Shown one piece after another: positions 5,635 through 5,666 of a DNA stretch of 5,666 bases; the stretch's first letter is position 1, and each line of letters starts with the position of its first letter. The translations under genes were made by a program, and so were the position numbers. Origin of the DNA: Clostridia bacterium (GTDB lineage Bacteria; Bacillota; Clostridia; Oscillospirales; CAG-272); assembly GCA_024404655.1 (NCBI GenBank), contig JAKSPR010000197.1, forward strand, positions 1 through 5,666. The letters run 5' to 3'. The notes beneath the pieces were generated by a model that had not been told where the DNA came from, did not search any database, and saw nothing but the letters and a program-made list of their open reading frames with translations.

Positions 5635-5666
5635 CGCGCACACGCCCCGCCAGCGACGCCGCCAGC

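Noticed and set aside
5591..5647. Short inverted repeats after the terminator (5591-5595 with 5607-5611; 5632-5636 with 5643-5647)
   Set aside because: These are 5-bp stems in GC-skewed sequence, are expected by chance, and have no associated T-run or gene.
1..5666. CRISPR arrays, tRNA or rRNA genes, insertion sequences and attachment sites
   Set aside because: I found no regularly spaced repeats, no cloverleaf or rRNA-like sequence, no transposase and no terminal inverted repeats; nearly all of the window is accounted for by four intact genes.

Overview
The window holds one compact four-gene operon, all on the + strand. It encodes a Gld-type ABC transport system with two large membrane-anchored accessory proteins. 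In order: an ABC ATPase (353-1366), a six-helix ABC-2 permease of the GldF type (1400-2113), a GldG-type protein with a GIFT/ABC_transp_aux ectodomain (2146-3690), and a DUF4340 protein (3687-5534). Gaps are 33 and 32 bases, then a 4-base ATGA overlap. Codon use looks uniform across the four genes, so they appear to have a common history.

The source is probably a Bacillota (Firmicutes) bacterium, most likely a gut-type Clostridia/Oscillospiraceae relative. This rests on strong AGGAGG/AAAGGA ribosome binding sites, moderately GC-rich codon use with many C-ending codons, membrane anchors instead of lipoprotein signals, and a gene order I associate with Clostridia genomes. It is an inference; no rRNA or marker gene is present.

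Layout: 1-352 is non-coding as far as I can see. It contains a terminator-like hairpin (106-129), three more back-to-back inverted repeats up to base 190, an A-rich stretch, a probable extended -10 promoter (TATACT at 271-276), a leader stem-loop (294-330) and the first ribosome binding site. The operon fills 353-5534. A strong intrinsic terminator (5548-5589) closes it. The last 77 bases hold two G8 runs and no gene.

How the genes fit together (inference from family knowledge): the ATPase presumably drives a homodimer of the small permease. The GldG-like and DUF4340 proteins each carry a large extracytoplasmic domain tethered to the membrane, probably docked on the permease. In Bacteroidota, GldA/GldF/GldG are linked to gliding motility and type IX secretion. 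No other gliding or secretion gene is visible here, so the substrate and role in this organism are unknown. The most interesting points are the apparent triple repeat in the DUF4340 ectodomain with its acidic cytoplasmic tail, the likely non-enzymatic GIFT domain, and the densely structured leader.
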